DNA of 64,000 bases, taken from contig NZ_LZRU01000035.1 in the NCBI RefSeq assembly GCF_002159085.1, positions 104,515-168,514 of the forward strand, read 5' to 3'. This stretch comes from Thermobacillus sp. ZCTH02-B1. GTDB taxonomy: Bacteria; Bacillota; Bacilli; Paenibacillales; Paenibacillaceae. The position numbers and the translations under genes are program-made. Each line of letters starts with the position of its first letter. Position 1 is the stretch's first letter. Below, in pieces: positions 18,410-27,681 of the stretch. Under the pieces are notes generated by a model, which did no database searches, was not told where the DNA came from, and saw only the letters and a list, made by a program, of their open reading frames with translations.

Positions 18410-18573
18410 CCCCCGCCCTCCTTCACCAACAGAGATATCCGCCGTCCGCGGACGGCCGATCCCGTCCGGCCTGTTTCCAGCATATTCGCGCGCCCGCCGA
18501 CCCGTCCGTCTGCGGCGTCATCCCGTTCCAGTATGCCCCGCTCGCTCCATCCGCATGTGACGGCGGGAGCGGA

Positions 18574-18590
18574 TTCAACCGCCGGTTGAA
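18574..18590. promoter_or_regulatory. 17-bp palindrome upstream of ald
   Basis: TTCAACCG-C-CGGTTGAA is a perfect palindrome 165 bp upstream of ald. It may be a regulator site. I find no convincing promoter in the rest of the 18410-18708 gap, which otherwise holds nothing I can name. Confidence 0.4.
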
Positions 18591-18708
18591 CCGGGGGAGC
18601 CGTTCCGTTTTCCGGCAACTCGCGCGGAACGCCGGGATGTGTCGCGCCGGCATCGCTGCGCACCGCTCCCCTTGCGCCGGCTGCCGCACTGAACCCGCGC
18701 CAAGACAA

Positions 18709-18744
18709 GAAGCCTTCGCGGGATCCCGATCCCGCGAAGGCTTC
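18709..18744 (-). terminator. Terminator of the second LacI gene
   Basis: A perfect 17-bp stem (GAAGCCTTCGCGGGATC and its complement) with a 2-nt nominal loop, followed on the minus strand by TTGTCTT. It begins 12 bp after the LacI stop. Confidence 0.85.
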
Positions 18745-18755
18745 ATCGGTTTCAC

Positions 18756-19778
18756 TCAACTTCCCCGAACCGGCCCCGTGCTGTCGCGCACGATCAGCTC
18801 GGCGGGCATCACGCGGTAACGCTGCACCTGGCGCCCCTCCAGCATGTCGATCAGGACGGCCGCGGCGAGATAGCCCATCTGGTATTTGTCCTGGTTCACC
18901 GTCGTTAGCGCGGGCGTGCAATACTGCGCAGCGACGATATTGTCAAAGCCGACGATGGAGATGTCCTCCGGCACCCGCTTCCCGAGCGCGCGGATGGCCT
19001 GCAGCGCCCCGAGCGCCATCAGGTCGCTTGCGCAGAAAATGGCCGTCAGCTCGGGACAGGACGTCAGCAGCCGGAAAGCCGCTTCCTTCCCGCCGTCCTC
19101 GCGGAAGGCTCCGTCCTCGACATAGCGTTCGTTGAACGGAATGCCGTGCCGCTCGAGGGCCTTCCGGTAACCTTCCAGCCGCCGGATGCTGACCGCCGCC
19201 TGGGCATGGCCGTTGATCATGCCGATATGGCGGTGGCCGAGCGCAATCAGATGGTTGACCGCATCCATGGCCCCCTGGACGTTGTCCGTCATGACGTAGC
19301 CGATGTTCTTCTTCCGCTCGATCGGAATGTCAATCAGCACGCACGGGATGGACGCATGCAGCATTTCCTCGAGGTAGGGATCGTCGAGCCGCATGCCCAT
19401 CATGATGACGCCGTCGACGCCCCGCTCCTTGCACAGCGCCTTGTAGGATTTCTGGCGCTGCTTCTGGGGCGTCGTGTTGAACAGCACCAGGTCATAGTCG
19501 AGCTCTGCCGCGCGGTCGTTCATGCCGCAGAGCATTTCGAACACGATGTTGTCCTTCACGCTGCTGCGGGTCAGGGCGGACAGCAGCAACCCGAGCGTCC
19601 GGCTTTTTTTCGAGACAAGGGTTCTCGCGGCAATGTTGGGGCTGTATCCAAGCTTCTCCGCGACCTCGCGAATGCGCCGTCTTGTTTCGGGATTGACGTC
19701 ATCGTGACCGTTGAGCGCACGGGATACCGTCGTCACGCTGAAACCGGCCGCCCGCGCGACATCCTTGATCGTCGTCAC
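18756..19778 (-). CDS. LacI-family transcriptional regulator
   Basis: 340 residues: canonical LacI helix-turn-helix at the very N-terminus (TIKDVARAAGFSVTTVSRAL, residues 3-22) and a sugar-sensing domain. It starts with GTG at 19778 after GGAAGGTG. It is divergent from the GDE-type glycosidase gene. Three CGAAACGTTTCG-like operators lie in the shared intergenic region, so it probably represses both itself and the glycosidase-importer operon until a sugar effector appears. Confidence 0.93.
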   Translation of the reverse strand: MTTIKDVARAAGFSVTTVSRALNGHDDVNPETRRRIREVAEKLGYSPNIAARTLVSKKSRTLGLLLSALTRSSVKDNIVFEMLCGMNDRAAELDYDLVLFNTTPQKQRQKSYKALCKERGVDGVIMMGMRLDDPYLEEMLHASIPCVLIDIPIERKKNIGYVMTDNVQGAMDAVNHLIALGHRHIGMINGHAQAAVSIRRLEGYRKALERHGIPFNERYVEDGAFREDGGKEAAFRLLTSCPELTAIFCASDLMALGALQAIRALGKRVPEDISIVGFDNIVAAQYCTPALTTVNQDKYQMGYLAAAVLIDMLEGRQVQRYRVMPAELIVRDSTGPVRGS

Positions 19779-19809
19779 GAGATGATGTCACCTTCCGAGT
19801 CGTCTTATC

Positions 19810-19864
19810 CGAAACGTTTCGTAGATTTTCCTTCTATTTTAATAAACTTGCTGCAGATTCTCAA
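19810..19864 (-). promoter_or_regulatory. LacI promoter with operator (CGAAACGTTTCG)
   Basis: Minus-strand TTGAGA (19859-19864) and TAAAAT (19836-19841) are 17 bp apart. The 12-bp palindrome CGAAACGTTTCG at 19810-19821 lies just downstream of the predicted start, suggesting autorepression. Confidence 0.7.
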
Positions 19865-19892
19865 CCACCCAAAATTTTTGTCTTGTCTCCTA

Positions 19893-19945
19893 TTGCAAAC
19901 GTTTTCGACCAAGAATATAATGCAGTTATCCGAAACGTTTCGGAT
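19893..19945 (+). promoter_or_regulatory. Glycosidase-importer promoter with two operators
   Basis: TTGCAA (19893-19898) and a perfect TATAAT (19915-19920) are 16 bp apart. TTGCAAACGTTTTCGA overlaps the -35 region and spacer, and ATCCGAAACGTTTCGGAT (19928-19945), a perfect 18-bp palindrome, covers the predicted transcription start. Confidence 0.75.
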
Positions 19946-20000
19946 GATCTGGCGGTTTCGGATGTTGAAATTTGGACAGGAGCCTGGAGAGGATCTTACA

Positions 20001-22133
20001 TTGAAGCAACGCGTCATCAAAGAAAACGACCTGTTCCTCCTGACGGATGAGAACGGCGACATCCCGCCGGGTTCGACGGACGGCTGCGGGTTGTACACGC
20101 GGGATACCCGGTTTCTGAGCCGGCTGGAGCTTTCCATCAACGGCGTAAAACCGGTCCTGCTCGAGTCCACGGCCGAGACGAACTGCCAGGCCGTGTTCCG
20201 GCTGACGAATCCGCACATGGAAGCGAACGGGCAAATCAAGTTATGGCGGGAATCGGTGGAAATGCTGCGCCACCGGTTCATCCAAGACGGCGTTCTGTAC
20301 GAATCGGTCTCGTATACGAACTACAGCCCGAAACGGGTCGCGTTCGAAACGACGCTCGCCTTCGGCGCGGACTTCGCCGACATGTTCGTCGTGCGCGGCA
20401 TCCAGGCGGGGCGGATCGGTTCCGTTACGGGAATCGGCGTGCAGGACGAGCGGATCGTCATCCGCTACGCCGGCGCCGACGGTATCGCGCGGGAGACGCG
20501 CATCGCCTGGAACGTTCGCGCGGACCGCGTCTCACCGGACGGGTCGGTAACGTTTTCGATCGAGCTCGAGCCCCGGGAGACGCGCACCATCGAGTTTACC
20601 GTGACACCCGTCATCGAGGGCGAAAACGTTCCCGAGCCGAGACCGCGCGAAGAGGCGCTGCAGCTGCTTGATGCGTCTTACCGTGTCTGGGAGCAGACGT
20701 CCACGTCGGTCGATTCGGACCTCGATATCTTCAACCGGCTTTACCGCCGGGGCATGCTGGATCTGCGCATGCTGCTCACCGATCTCGGCCACGGTCCGTT
20801 CCCCGTCGCCGGTCTGCCGTGGTACGCGGTGCCGTTCGGCCGGGACAGCCTGATCGCCGCGCTGCAGATGCTGTCCGCCAATCCCGACGTCGCGCTCGGC
20901 ACGCTGCGGACCATGGCGGCTTATCAGGGAAGCAAGGTCGACCCCTGGAGAGACGAGACACCGGGCAAAATCATGCACGAGATCCGGTACGGCGAGCTCG
21001 CGAACACGAACCAGATCCCGTTCACCCCTTACTACGGATCGGTCGACTCGACGCCGCTCTTCATCGTCCTGGCCGTCGAGTATTACCGCTGGACCGGCGA
21101 TCTGGACGCCATCCGCGAGCTGATGCCGGCGCTCGAACGGGCGCTCGCATGGATCGACGAAAGCGGCGACCTGGACAACGACGGCTTCATCGAGTACCAC
21201 TCGGTCTCGTCGAACGGCATCGCGAACCAGGGTTGGAAAGACTCCGGTGACTCGATCGTTCACGACTCCGGAGAGTTCGCACAATCACCGATCGCCCTCG
21301 CGGAAGTGCAGGGTTACGTCTACCTCGCGAAGACGGGCATGGCCGGGATTTTCCGGAAGCTGGGCCGCAACGCCGAAGCGGAGGCGCTTGAGCGGTCCGC
21401 CGCGGAGTTGAAGCTCCGGTTCGACCGGTTGTTCTGGATGCCGGACGAATCGTTCTACGCGATTGCGCTTGACCGGGACAAGAGGCAGGTGCGATCGGTC
21501 ACCTCGAATCCGGGCCATCTGCTGATGACGGGACTTGCGGACGAGGCCCGCGCGGAACGGATCGTCCGCCGGCTCACGGCCCCGGACATGTTCAGCGGAT
21601 ACGGCATCCGCACGATGAGCGAGCAATCCGCCGGATACAATCCGATGAGCTATCACAACGGCAGCGTATGGCCGCACGACAACTCGCTCTGCCTGATCGG
21701 CATGAGCCGCATGGGATTCACGGAAGAAGCGCTCAGGGTCGCCGGCGGTCTCATGCGGGCGGCGGAACATTTCGAGTACGCCCGGCTGCCGGAACTGTTC
21801 TGCGGCTATCCGGATTCCCTGGGTCGCCCGGTCCCGTATCCGGTCGCCTGCTCGCCGCAGGCATGGGCGGCGGGAACGCCGCTTGTGTTCCTGCAGGTGT
21901 TCCTCGGCCTGGATCCCGACGTTCCGGAGGGCGTCATCCGGCTTCGGCCGGCCCTGCCGGACGGCATGAACCGGCTGAACGTGCGCGGGCTCCGCATCGG
22001 CTCCGGAACCCTCTCGCTGACGGTCACGCGGCGGGAAGGAAGCGCGGCGCCGACGGTGTCGGTCGAGCACAACTCGACCGGCTGCGAGCTGCGCGTGCTT
22101 CATGCAATACATCATCAAGATGCGCAACATTGA
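20001..22133 (+). CDS. GDE-type glycosidase (amylo-alpha-1,6-glucosidase / GH63-like)
   Basis: 710 residues, no signal peptide. An N-terminal beta-sandwich like that of glycogen debranching proteins (GDE_N-type, residues 1-230) is followed by an (alpha/alpha)6-barrel with conserved PWYAVPFGRDSLI, NQGWKDSGDS and SYHNGSVWPHDNS segments. Such proteins hydrolyse alpha-glucosidic or mannosyl links; the substrate is not clear. I choose the TTG at 20001 because GGAGAGGA stands 7 bp before it; an in-frame ATG at 19944 lies inside the operator. It is followed by a sugar importer, which likely feeds it. Confidence 0.8.
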   Translation: MKQRVIKENDLFLLTDENGDIPPGSTDGCGLYTRDTRFLSRLELSINGVKPVLLESTAETNCQAVFRLTNPHMEANGQIKLWRESVEMLRHRFIQDGVLYESVSYTNYSPKRVAFETTLAFGADFADMFVVRGIQAGRIGSVTGIGVQDERIVIRYAGADGIARETRIAWNVRADRVSPDGSVTFSIELEPRETRTIEFTVTPVIEGENVPEPRPREEALQLLDASYRVWEQTSTSVDSDLDIFNRLYRRGMLDLRMLLTDLGHGPFPVAGLPWYAVPFGRDSLIAALQMLSANPDVALGTLRTMAAYQGSKVDPWRDETPGKIMHEIRYGELANTNQIPFTPYYGSVDSTPLFIVLAVEYYRWTGDLDAIRELMPALERALAWIDESGDLDNDGFIEYHSVSSNGIANQGWKDSGDSIVHDSGEFAQSPIALAEVQGYVYLAKTGMAGIFRKLGRNAEAEALERSAAELKLRFDRLFWMPDESFYAIALDRDKRQVRSVTSNPGHLLMTGLADEARAERIVRRLTAPDMFSGYGIRTMSEQSAGYNPMSYHNGSVWPHDNSLCLIGMSRMGFTEEALRVAGGLMRAAEHFEYARLPELFCGYPDSLGRPVPYPVACSPQAWAAGTPLVFLQVFLGLDPDVPEGVIRLRPALPDGMNRLNVRGLRIGSGTLSLTVTRREGSAAPTVSVEHNSTGCELRVLHAIHHQDAQH

Positions 22134-22154
22134 AAGGGAGGTTCTGCAGCAAAC

Positions 22155-23489
22155 ATGAGAAAGAAAGGATTGACCATCCTGACCGTCCTGCTGGCCCTGG
22201 CGCTTGTCATCGCGGGCTGCGGCGGCAAATCGGACAACAGTTCGTCGTCGTCCGGAAGCAATGCGAACACGTCCTCGTCCGAAGGCAACTCGGGCTCGGG
22301 CAATTCGGGCGGCTCGTCGGGAGATTCCGGCGGCGAAGTCGTGGAGATCACGCTCAACGGCTGGGGCGCATCGCCCGAAGAAGAGCAGCTTCTGACGGAG
22401 ACGCTCGAGGAATTCATGAAGAAGTACCCGAACATCAAGGTCAAGTATGAGGTCATCTCCGAGCAGTACATGGACGTCATCAAGACGCGGCTGATCGGCG
22501 GCCAGGCCGGCGACGTGTTCTATCTCGACTCGTCCGAAGCCGAGGCGCTGTTCGATCAGAACGTGCTCGAGCCGCTGAACGGCTACATCACGGACGAATT
22601 TGACATCGCCGACTTCGAGGAGCCGTTGTTGAACGCGTTCAAGGGCGCGGACGGAAACTACTACGGTTTTCCGAAGGACATGTCGACGCTGGTGCTGTTC
22701 TACAACAAGAAGCATTTTGAAGAAGCAGGCCTTTCGGAACCGCCGAAGACCTGGGATGAGCTGCGCGAATATGCGAAGATCCTCACCAAGGACGGCCGCT
22801 ACGGACTGGGCGTGGCGCCGGAGCTCGCGCGTCAGATGTTCATGATCAAGGCGTTTGGCGGCGAAGTCGTCGACGCGGAAGGCAAGGCCGTCTTCGATTC
22901 GCCCGAAGCGCTGCAAGGTCTGCAGCTCGTCATCGACCAGCATCTGATCGACAAGACGAGCGTGCAGCCGACCGAAGTCGGTGCCGGCTGGGGCGGTGAA
23001 ATGTTCGGCCAGGAGAAGGTCTCGATGGTGATCGAGGGCAACTGGGCGATTCCGTACCTCGACAACAACTTCCCGGATCTCGAGTACGGCACCGCCGAAG
23101 TGCCGACCGTGAACGGCAAGAAAGGGACGATGGCGTTCACCGTCGCCTACGTCATGAACAAGCAATCGAAGCACAAGCAGGAAGCCTGGAAGCTGATCGA
23201 ATTCCTGACCGGCAAGGAAGGCATGAAGATCTGGACCAGCAAGGGCTTCGCGCTGCCGACCCGCAAGTCGGTCGCGGCCGAACTCGGCTACGACAAGGAC
23301 GAATACCGCGCGGCGATCGTCGCGGGCTCGGCGTATGCAACGCCGTGGCAGGTCGGCAAGTACGGTCCGCTCATCATCAACAACTTCAACAACCAGTTCG
23401 TCAGCGCGTTCCTCGGCGAGCAATCGCTTGAAGACGCGATGAAGAAGGCCGTGGAAACCGCGAACAAGGAAATCGAAGCGATGCAATGA
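22155..23489 (+). CDS. Extracellular sugar-binding lipoprotein
   Basis: 444 residues: signal peptide, lipobox (IAGC, Cys22), Ser/Gly/Asn-rich linker to about residue 60, then a CUT1 solute-binding domain. It lies 21 bp after the glycosidase gene and is followed by two permeases, so the four genes form one operon under the CGAAACGTTTCG operators. The ligand is probably an oligosaccharide cut by the glycosidase. Confidence 0.92.
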   Translation: MRKKGLTILTVLLALALVIAGCGGKSDNSSSSSGSNANTSSSEGNSGSGNSGGSSGDSGGEVVEITLNGWGASPEEEQLLTETLEEFMKKYPNIKVKYEVISEQYMDVIKTRLIGGQAGDVFYLDSSEAEALFDQNVLEPLNGYITDEFDIADFEEPLLNAFKGADGNYYGFPKDMSTLVLFYNKKHFEEAGLSEPPKTWDELREYAKILTKDGRYGLGVAPELARQMFMIKAFGGEVVDAEGKAVFDSPEALQGLQLVIDQHLIDKTSVQPTEVGAGWGGEMFGQEKVSMVIEGNWAIPYLDNNFPDLEYGTAEVPTVNGKKGTMAFTVAYVMNKQSKHKQEAWKLIEFLTGKEGMKIWTSKGFALPTRKSVAAELGYDKDEYRAAIVAGSAYATPWQVGKYGPLIINNFNNQFVSAFLGEQSLEDAMKKAVETANKEIEAMQ

Positions 23490-23507
23490 TCCGCACCGCG
23501 GCAGGAA

Positions 23508-23530
23508 AGAGGGCGGTCCGGCCGCCCTCT
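23508..23530 (+). other. Stem-loop between receptor and permease genes
   Basis: Perfect 9-bp stem AGAGGGCGG / CCGCCCTCT with a 5-nt loop, 18 bp after the receptor stop and followed only by TTCC. Same position and likely role as the other post-receptor stem-loops in this window. Confidence 0.65.
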
Positions 23531-23640
23531 TCCGGCCGGCACGAGCCCGTTCGTCCGTTCCGGCCGTTCGCGGCCGCGGCGGACGAATGCGCTCTTGCCC
23601 GCCGGAAACCGCAATCCCCTATACGAAGGAGGAACCGCGC

Positions 23641-24525
23641 ATGAGCAGGCGCAAGCTCAGAGAGATGGCCGCCGGCTACGCATTTTTGGCGCCGACGATT
23701 CTTGTCATCGGCATCTTCACGCTGGCGCCGATTGTATATGCGCTTTTTTTGTCATTCCACAAAGTGCAGCTCCTCGGCGGTATCTCGTACCGCTTCATCA
23801 ACTTCAACAACTACATCCGGATGATCGACGACGAACGCGTCTGGATCGCCCTGTCCAACACGTTCGAATACGCGATCATCGTCGTCCCGCTGCAGACCGC
23901 GCTCGCCATCCTGCTTGCCGCCGTGCTGAACTCGAAGCTTCGGGGGCGGAATACGTTCCGGGCGCTCTATTTTCTCCCGACGGTGACATCCTCCGCGGTG
24001 CTCACGCTCATCTTCATGTGGATCTTCAAGACCGACGGCCTGCTGAACGACCTGCTCGGCTTCTTCGGCATTCCGCCCTTCAATTGGCTCGGCGACCCGA
24101 ACGTGGCGCTCAAGGCGATCATGCTGATGAACATCTGGTCCACCGCGCCGTATTACATGGTCATCTATCTGGCCGCGCTTCAGGACATCCCGGAATCCCT
24201 CTACGAAGCGGCGGAGATTGACGGAGCACGGACGCTGCGGAAATTCTGGAGCATCACCCTGCCGCTCCTCAAACCGGTTACGTTCTTCGTCGTCACGATG
24301 GGCATCATCGGCACGTTCCAATTGTTCGACCAGGCATACATCTTCTCGAATGGCTCCGGCGGCCCGAACAACTCGACGCTGACCGTGGTGTTGCTCATCT
24401 ACGGATACGCGTTCAAGCTCCTCGACATGGGCTACGCCTCGGCGCTGGCGGTCGTGCTTGCCGCCATCATCATGCTGATCACCGTCATCCAGCGCCGGAT
24501 CTTCGGCGAAGAAAAGCTGAACTGA
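23641..24525 (+). CDS. Carbohydrate ABC transporter permease, MalF/UgpA family
   Basis: 294 residues, six membrane segments, EAA loop EAAEIDGARTLRKFW near residue 200. The frame extends upstream to 23587, but GAAGGAGG precedes the ATG at 23641. It forms the channel with the downstream MalG-type protein; no ATPase gene is present. Confidence 0.93.
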   Translation: MSRRKLREMAAGYAFLAPTILVIGIFTLAPIVYALFLSFHKVQLLGGISYRFINFNNYIRMIDDERVWIALSNTFEYAIIVVPLQTALAILLAAVLNSKLRGRNTFRALYFLPTVTSSAVLTLIFMWIFKTDGLLNDLLGFFGIPPFNWLGDPNVALKAIMLMNIWSTAPYYMVIYLAALQDIPESLYEAAEIDGARTLRKFWSITLPLLKPVTFFVVTMGIIGTFQLFDQAYIFSNGSGGPNNSTLTVVLLIYGYAFKLLDMGYASALAVVLAAIIMLITVIQRRIFGEEKLN

Positions 24526-24541
24526 AGGAGGGAACCGCCGG

Positions 24542-25390
24542 ATGCGGGTCAGGACAACGGAAAAGAGAGGTTTCCGGATCGCGCTGCGCGTCATTCAGTA
24601 CGCGATCCTTATCGCATACGCCGTCATCACGTTCATGCCGTTCCTCTGGGCGCTGTCCGCCTCATTCAAGACGCTGGCCGAAATCTCGACCGGGGAACCG
24701 AATTTCATCCCGAAGGAGTTCACACTGGAAAACTACAAGCGGATTTTCATCGACGAGCCGCTGTTTCCGCGCTGGTTCCTCAACAGTTCGTTCGTCGCCG
24801 TCGTCGTCATGGGGCTGAACCTGCTCTTCAACTCGATGGCGGGCTACGCCCTGGCGCGGTTCAATTTTCCGGGCAACAAGCTGATTTTCTTCGGCATTCT
24901 GGCAGTGCTCATGATTCCGGGACAACTTACCCTCATCCCGAGCTACCTGATCCTGAACGAGCTCAACTGGCTGAACAGCTATCAGGGCCTGATCGTGCCC
25001 GCCGCGGTGAATGCGACGTTCATCTTCATGATGCGCCAGTTCTTCCTCAGCTTCCCGAAGGATCTGGAGGAGGCGGCGGAGATCGACGGGTTGGGCCGGT
25101 TCGGCACGTTCTTCCGGATCGCGCTGCCGCTCGCGGGACCGGCGCTGGCGGCGCAGGCGGTGTTCATTTTCATGGGATCGTGGAACGAATTCCTGAAGCC
25201 GCTCGTCATCATGTCGGAGAAGGCGATGTACACGCTGCCGCTTGGCCTCAACACGTTCAAGGGCGAATACTACAGCTTCTGGAACCTGATCATGGCCGCG
25301 TCGATGGTGTTCACGCTGCCGGCGCTTCTCATGTTCATCTTCGCCAATCGCTTCTTCGTCAAGGGGATCACGTTCACGGGCGGAAAATGA
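24542..25390 (+). CDS. Carbohydrate ABC transporter permease, MalG/AraQ family
   Basis: 282 residues, six membrane segments and EAA loop EEAAEIDGLGRFGTFF near residue 178. It is the last gene of the glycosidase-importer operon, 16 bp after its partner, with a GAAGGAGG ribosome site. Confidence 0.93.
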   Translation: MRVRTTEKRGFRIALRVIQYAILIAYAVITFMPFLWALSASFKTLAEISTGEPNFIPKEFTLENYKRIFIDEPLFPRWFLNSSFVAVVVMGLNLLFNSMAGYALARFNFPGNKLIFFGILAVLMIPGQLTLIPSYLILNELNWLNSYQGLIVPAAVNATFIFMMRQFFLSFPKDLEEAAEIDGLGRFGTFFRIALPLAGPALAAQAVFIFMGSWNEFLKPLVIMSEKAMYTLPLGLNTFKGEYYSFWNLIMAASMVFTLPALLMFIFANRFFVKGITFTGGK

Positions 25391-25415
25391 CAGCCGGATA
25401 CGAACGGACGCAAGC

Positions 25416-25456
25416 AAAAATGGTGCAAGCCGGATCATCCGGCCTGCACCGTTTTT
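25416..25456. terminator. Bidirectional terminator
   Basis: Stem GGTGCA-A-GCCGGAT / ATCCGGC-C-TGCACC with five A on the left and five T on the right, placed between the convergent permease and serine hydrolase genes; works for both. Confidence 0.88.
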
Positions 25457-25470
25457 GCTTCTCCGGGGCC

Positions 25471-27621
25471 TCATTCCCCTTGACGTCCGGCGTCCGCGCC
25501 GGCTCCGGGAACCGTTTCCGACGGCGGCCGCTGCATCAGCTCCTCCGCGATCTGCTGCACCGGCGTGAGCAGCAGCTTGTAGAGCAGCGCCGCCTCCTCC
25601 TGGCGCGTGAGCCACTCCGCACCGTTGAAAATCGGCACGCCGCTGTCCGACAGGGCGACTTCCGGACCGTGCAGCCCGAGCCCCACGATCATGCGCACCG
25701 CATGCCGGGCCCAGGGAGCCGTGTTCCCCTCGACCTGCACGTCGGCGAATGCCGGCTCCGGCACCGACCGCCTCAGGCCGTTGTAGACCATGATCGCCGC
25801 CTCCTGCCGCGTCACCGGCCGGTCGGGCTCGAAGCGGCCGCCGCCCGTGCCGTGCACGAGGTTGAATTCGGCCGCCGCCTGGATGTACGGCGCCAGCGGA
25901 TGGCCCGCGATATCCGAGAACGCGTACGTGTCCGCGTCCGAACCCCCGAGCCCGCTGATCGCGAGCAGATGCCATACCAGCTCGGCCCGGGTGACCGGAC
26001 GTTCGGGCTCGAATCTGAGCCCCGCTTCGTTCGGATAGTAGCCGAGCGACTGGATGCCGAGGATGAACGGCGCATACGGATGGTCCCCGCCCACGTCCGC
26101 GTAGCCGGCGGGCGCATCGGCCTTGCGCTGATATCCGAGCGGATTGATCGCCGTCTCCCGCATGTAGACCGTGCCGTCCGCGTCGATGCGGAACGCCGCG
26201 AAGCGTTGCAGCGTTTCGTCAACGAACAGGTTTCCGCCCGCCTGGCGGAACGTGCGGGTGCCGAGCAGCGCGTCGGACACCGTCAGGACGCCGTCGTCGC
26301 CCGCCTCGATCCGGTACGCGATCGCGGGCTGGCGAAGGTCGGTGTACAGTCCCTCGAGCGCCTTCAGATCCACGGCCGGCTCCTCCGCGAATGCCGCAAG
26401 ATCCGCGGGCACCGCATATTCCGGGAAGAACTTCGCCATGAACTGCGCATGGAACAGATCGCGCAGCACGCCGTTCCGGTTGTACACCAGGAACACGCCG
26501 GTCTCCTCCTCCGGCAGGAGCAGCAGCATCGAGCTGCTGCCCGGCAGGTCGCCGAGCTTCGCGAGCACGGCGCCGCTCGAACCGGCCATCGGCAGCTGCC
26601 CGGGCGCTTCGAAGCCATACGTCGCATCCGGCAGGAGCGGATGGATCGATCCCCGGTATTCGCTCATCGCGGCGACGGATTCGGCGGAGAGCACCCTCGC
26701 GCCGTCCGGCGCCAGCCCTTCGTTCAGGAACGCGATCATGAACCTGCCGATGTCCTCCGCCGTCGACAGCATGCCGCCGTAGGGCATGATGGCCGGACTG
26801 AGCACGTAACGCTCCAGCGGCTCGCCGGTGATCGAATGGTAATACGTCGCGAGACGTTCAAGCCGGTCCGGTTCCGGAAGGAACGTGCTGTCGTTCATGC
26901 CGAGCGGTTCGAACACGTGCCGCCGCATGTACTCCCCGAACGGCTCGCCGCTTGCATTCTGCACGATCAGCCCGAGCAGCAGGTAGGCGAAGTTGTCGTA
27001 CATGTAAGCCGAACCCGGCTCGCGCACGACCGGCGGCATGCGCCGCTTCGCGTAGTCTTCCATCTGCCGGGCGTATCCGTCGAAATCGGCGTTCAGATCC
27101 GCATCCTCCGGCTCGCGGGCTTCGAATCCGCTGCGATGCGCCAGCAGGTCGGCCACGGTCACCGGCCGCGCGAACGGATTCTCGATTTCGATGCCCGGAA
27201 GATAGTGGCGGATGTCGCCGTCCAGATCGATCTTCCCCTGTTCGGCGAGCTGCATGATCGCGACGGCGGTGAACGTTTTCGACACGGAAGCGATATGGAA
27301 AAGGGTGCCCGCCGGGTCGACGGCAATCCCCTTCTCCTCGTCCGCGTAGCCGATGCCTTCCTGCGCGATCACTTCGCCGTCCTTCACGATGACGACCGCG
27401 GCCCCCGTATAGTACGGCTTTGCAAGCTCGAAGAACTCCTCCAGGAATGCCGCCGCCGTCTCCGGCGTGAGCGGCGTTCCCGCTTCTCCGGCTCCCTCCC
27501 GATCCGCCGCGAACGCCTGAAGCGGCAGGGCCATGAGGAACGCGGCGGCCAGCAGGAGCGCGCGCGCGAAGCGCATCGGGACTCCCGGAATGCGAAAGGC
27601 GGCTGTCTGTCTCGATTGCAT
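25471..27621 (-). CDS. Secreted serine hydrolase (class C beta-lactamase family) with SLH domains
   Basis: 716 residues. Signal peptide ending near residue 39 (LQAFAA), then a beta-lactamase/penicillin-binding-protein-like domain with catalytic S112-V-S-K115 and Y208-D-N210, and a C-terminal block of S-layer homology repeats (about residues 520-690, with repeated FEPxRPVTRxE motifs). The SLH repeats should fix it to the cell wall. Likely a D-aminopeptidase, esterase or peptidoglycan-related hydrolase; family membership does not decide. AAGGAG before the ATG at 27621 sets the start. Confidence 0.9.
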   Translation of the reverse strand: MQSRQTAAFRIPGVPMRFARALLLAAAFLMALPLQAFAADREGAGEAGTPLTPETAAAFLEEFFELAKPYYTGAAVVIVKDGEVIAQEGIGYADEEKGIAVDPAGTLFHIASVSKTFTAVAIMQLAEQGKIDLDGDIRHYLPGIEIENPFARPVTVADLLAHRSGFEAREPEDADLNADFDGYARQMEDYAKRRMPPVVREPGSAYMYDNFAYLLLGLIVQNASGEPFGEYMRRHVFEPLGMNDSTFLPEPDRLERLATYYHSITGEPLERYVLSPAIMPYGGMLSTAEDIGRFMIAFLNEGLAPDGARVLSAESVAAMSEYRGSIHPLLPDATYGFEAPGQLPMAGSSGAVLAKLGDLPGSSSMLLLLPEEETGVFLVYNRNGVLRDLFHAQFMAKFFPEYAVPADLAAFAEEPAVDLKALEGLYTDLRQPAIAYRIEAGDDGVLTVSDALLGTRTFRQAGGNLFVDETLQRFAAFRIDADGTVYMRETAINPLGYQRKADAPAGYADVGGDHPYAPFILGIQSLGYYPNEAGLRFEPERPVTRAELVWHLLAISGLGGSDADTYAFSDIAGHPLAPYIQAAAEFNLVHGTGGGRFEPDRPVTRQEAAIMVYNGLRRSVPEPAFADVQVEGNTAPWARHAVRMIVGLGLHGPEVALSDSGVPIFNGAEWLTRQEEAALLYKLLLTPVQQIAEELMQRPPSETVPGAGADAGRQGE

Positions 27622-27681
27622 TGCGATTCTCCTTCCCATGCGATTGATTTGGATGCGGATCTCTCTTTTACATACCCCGAA

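Noticed and set aside
21285..23486. 733-codon minus-strand frame
   Set aside because: Antisense of the glycosidase and receptor genes, which have clear motifs and ribosome sites.
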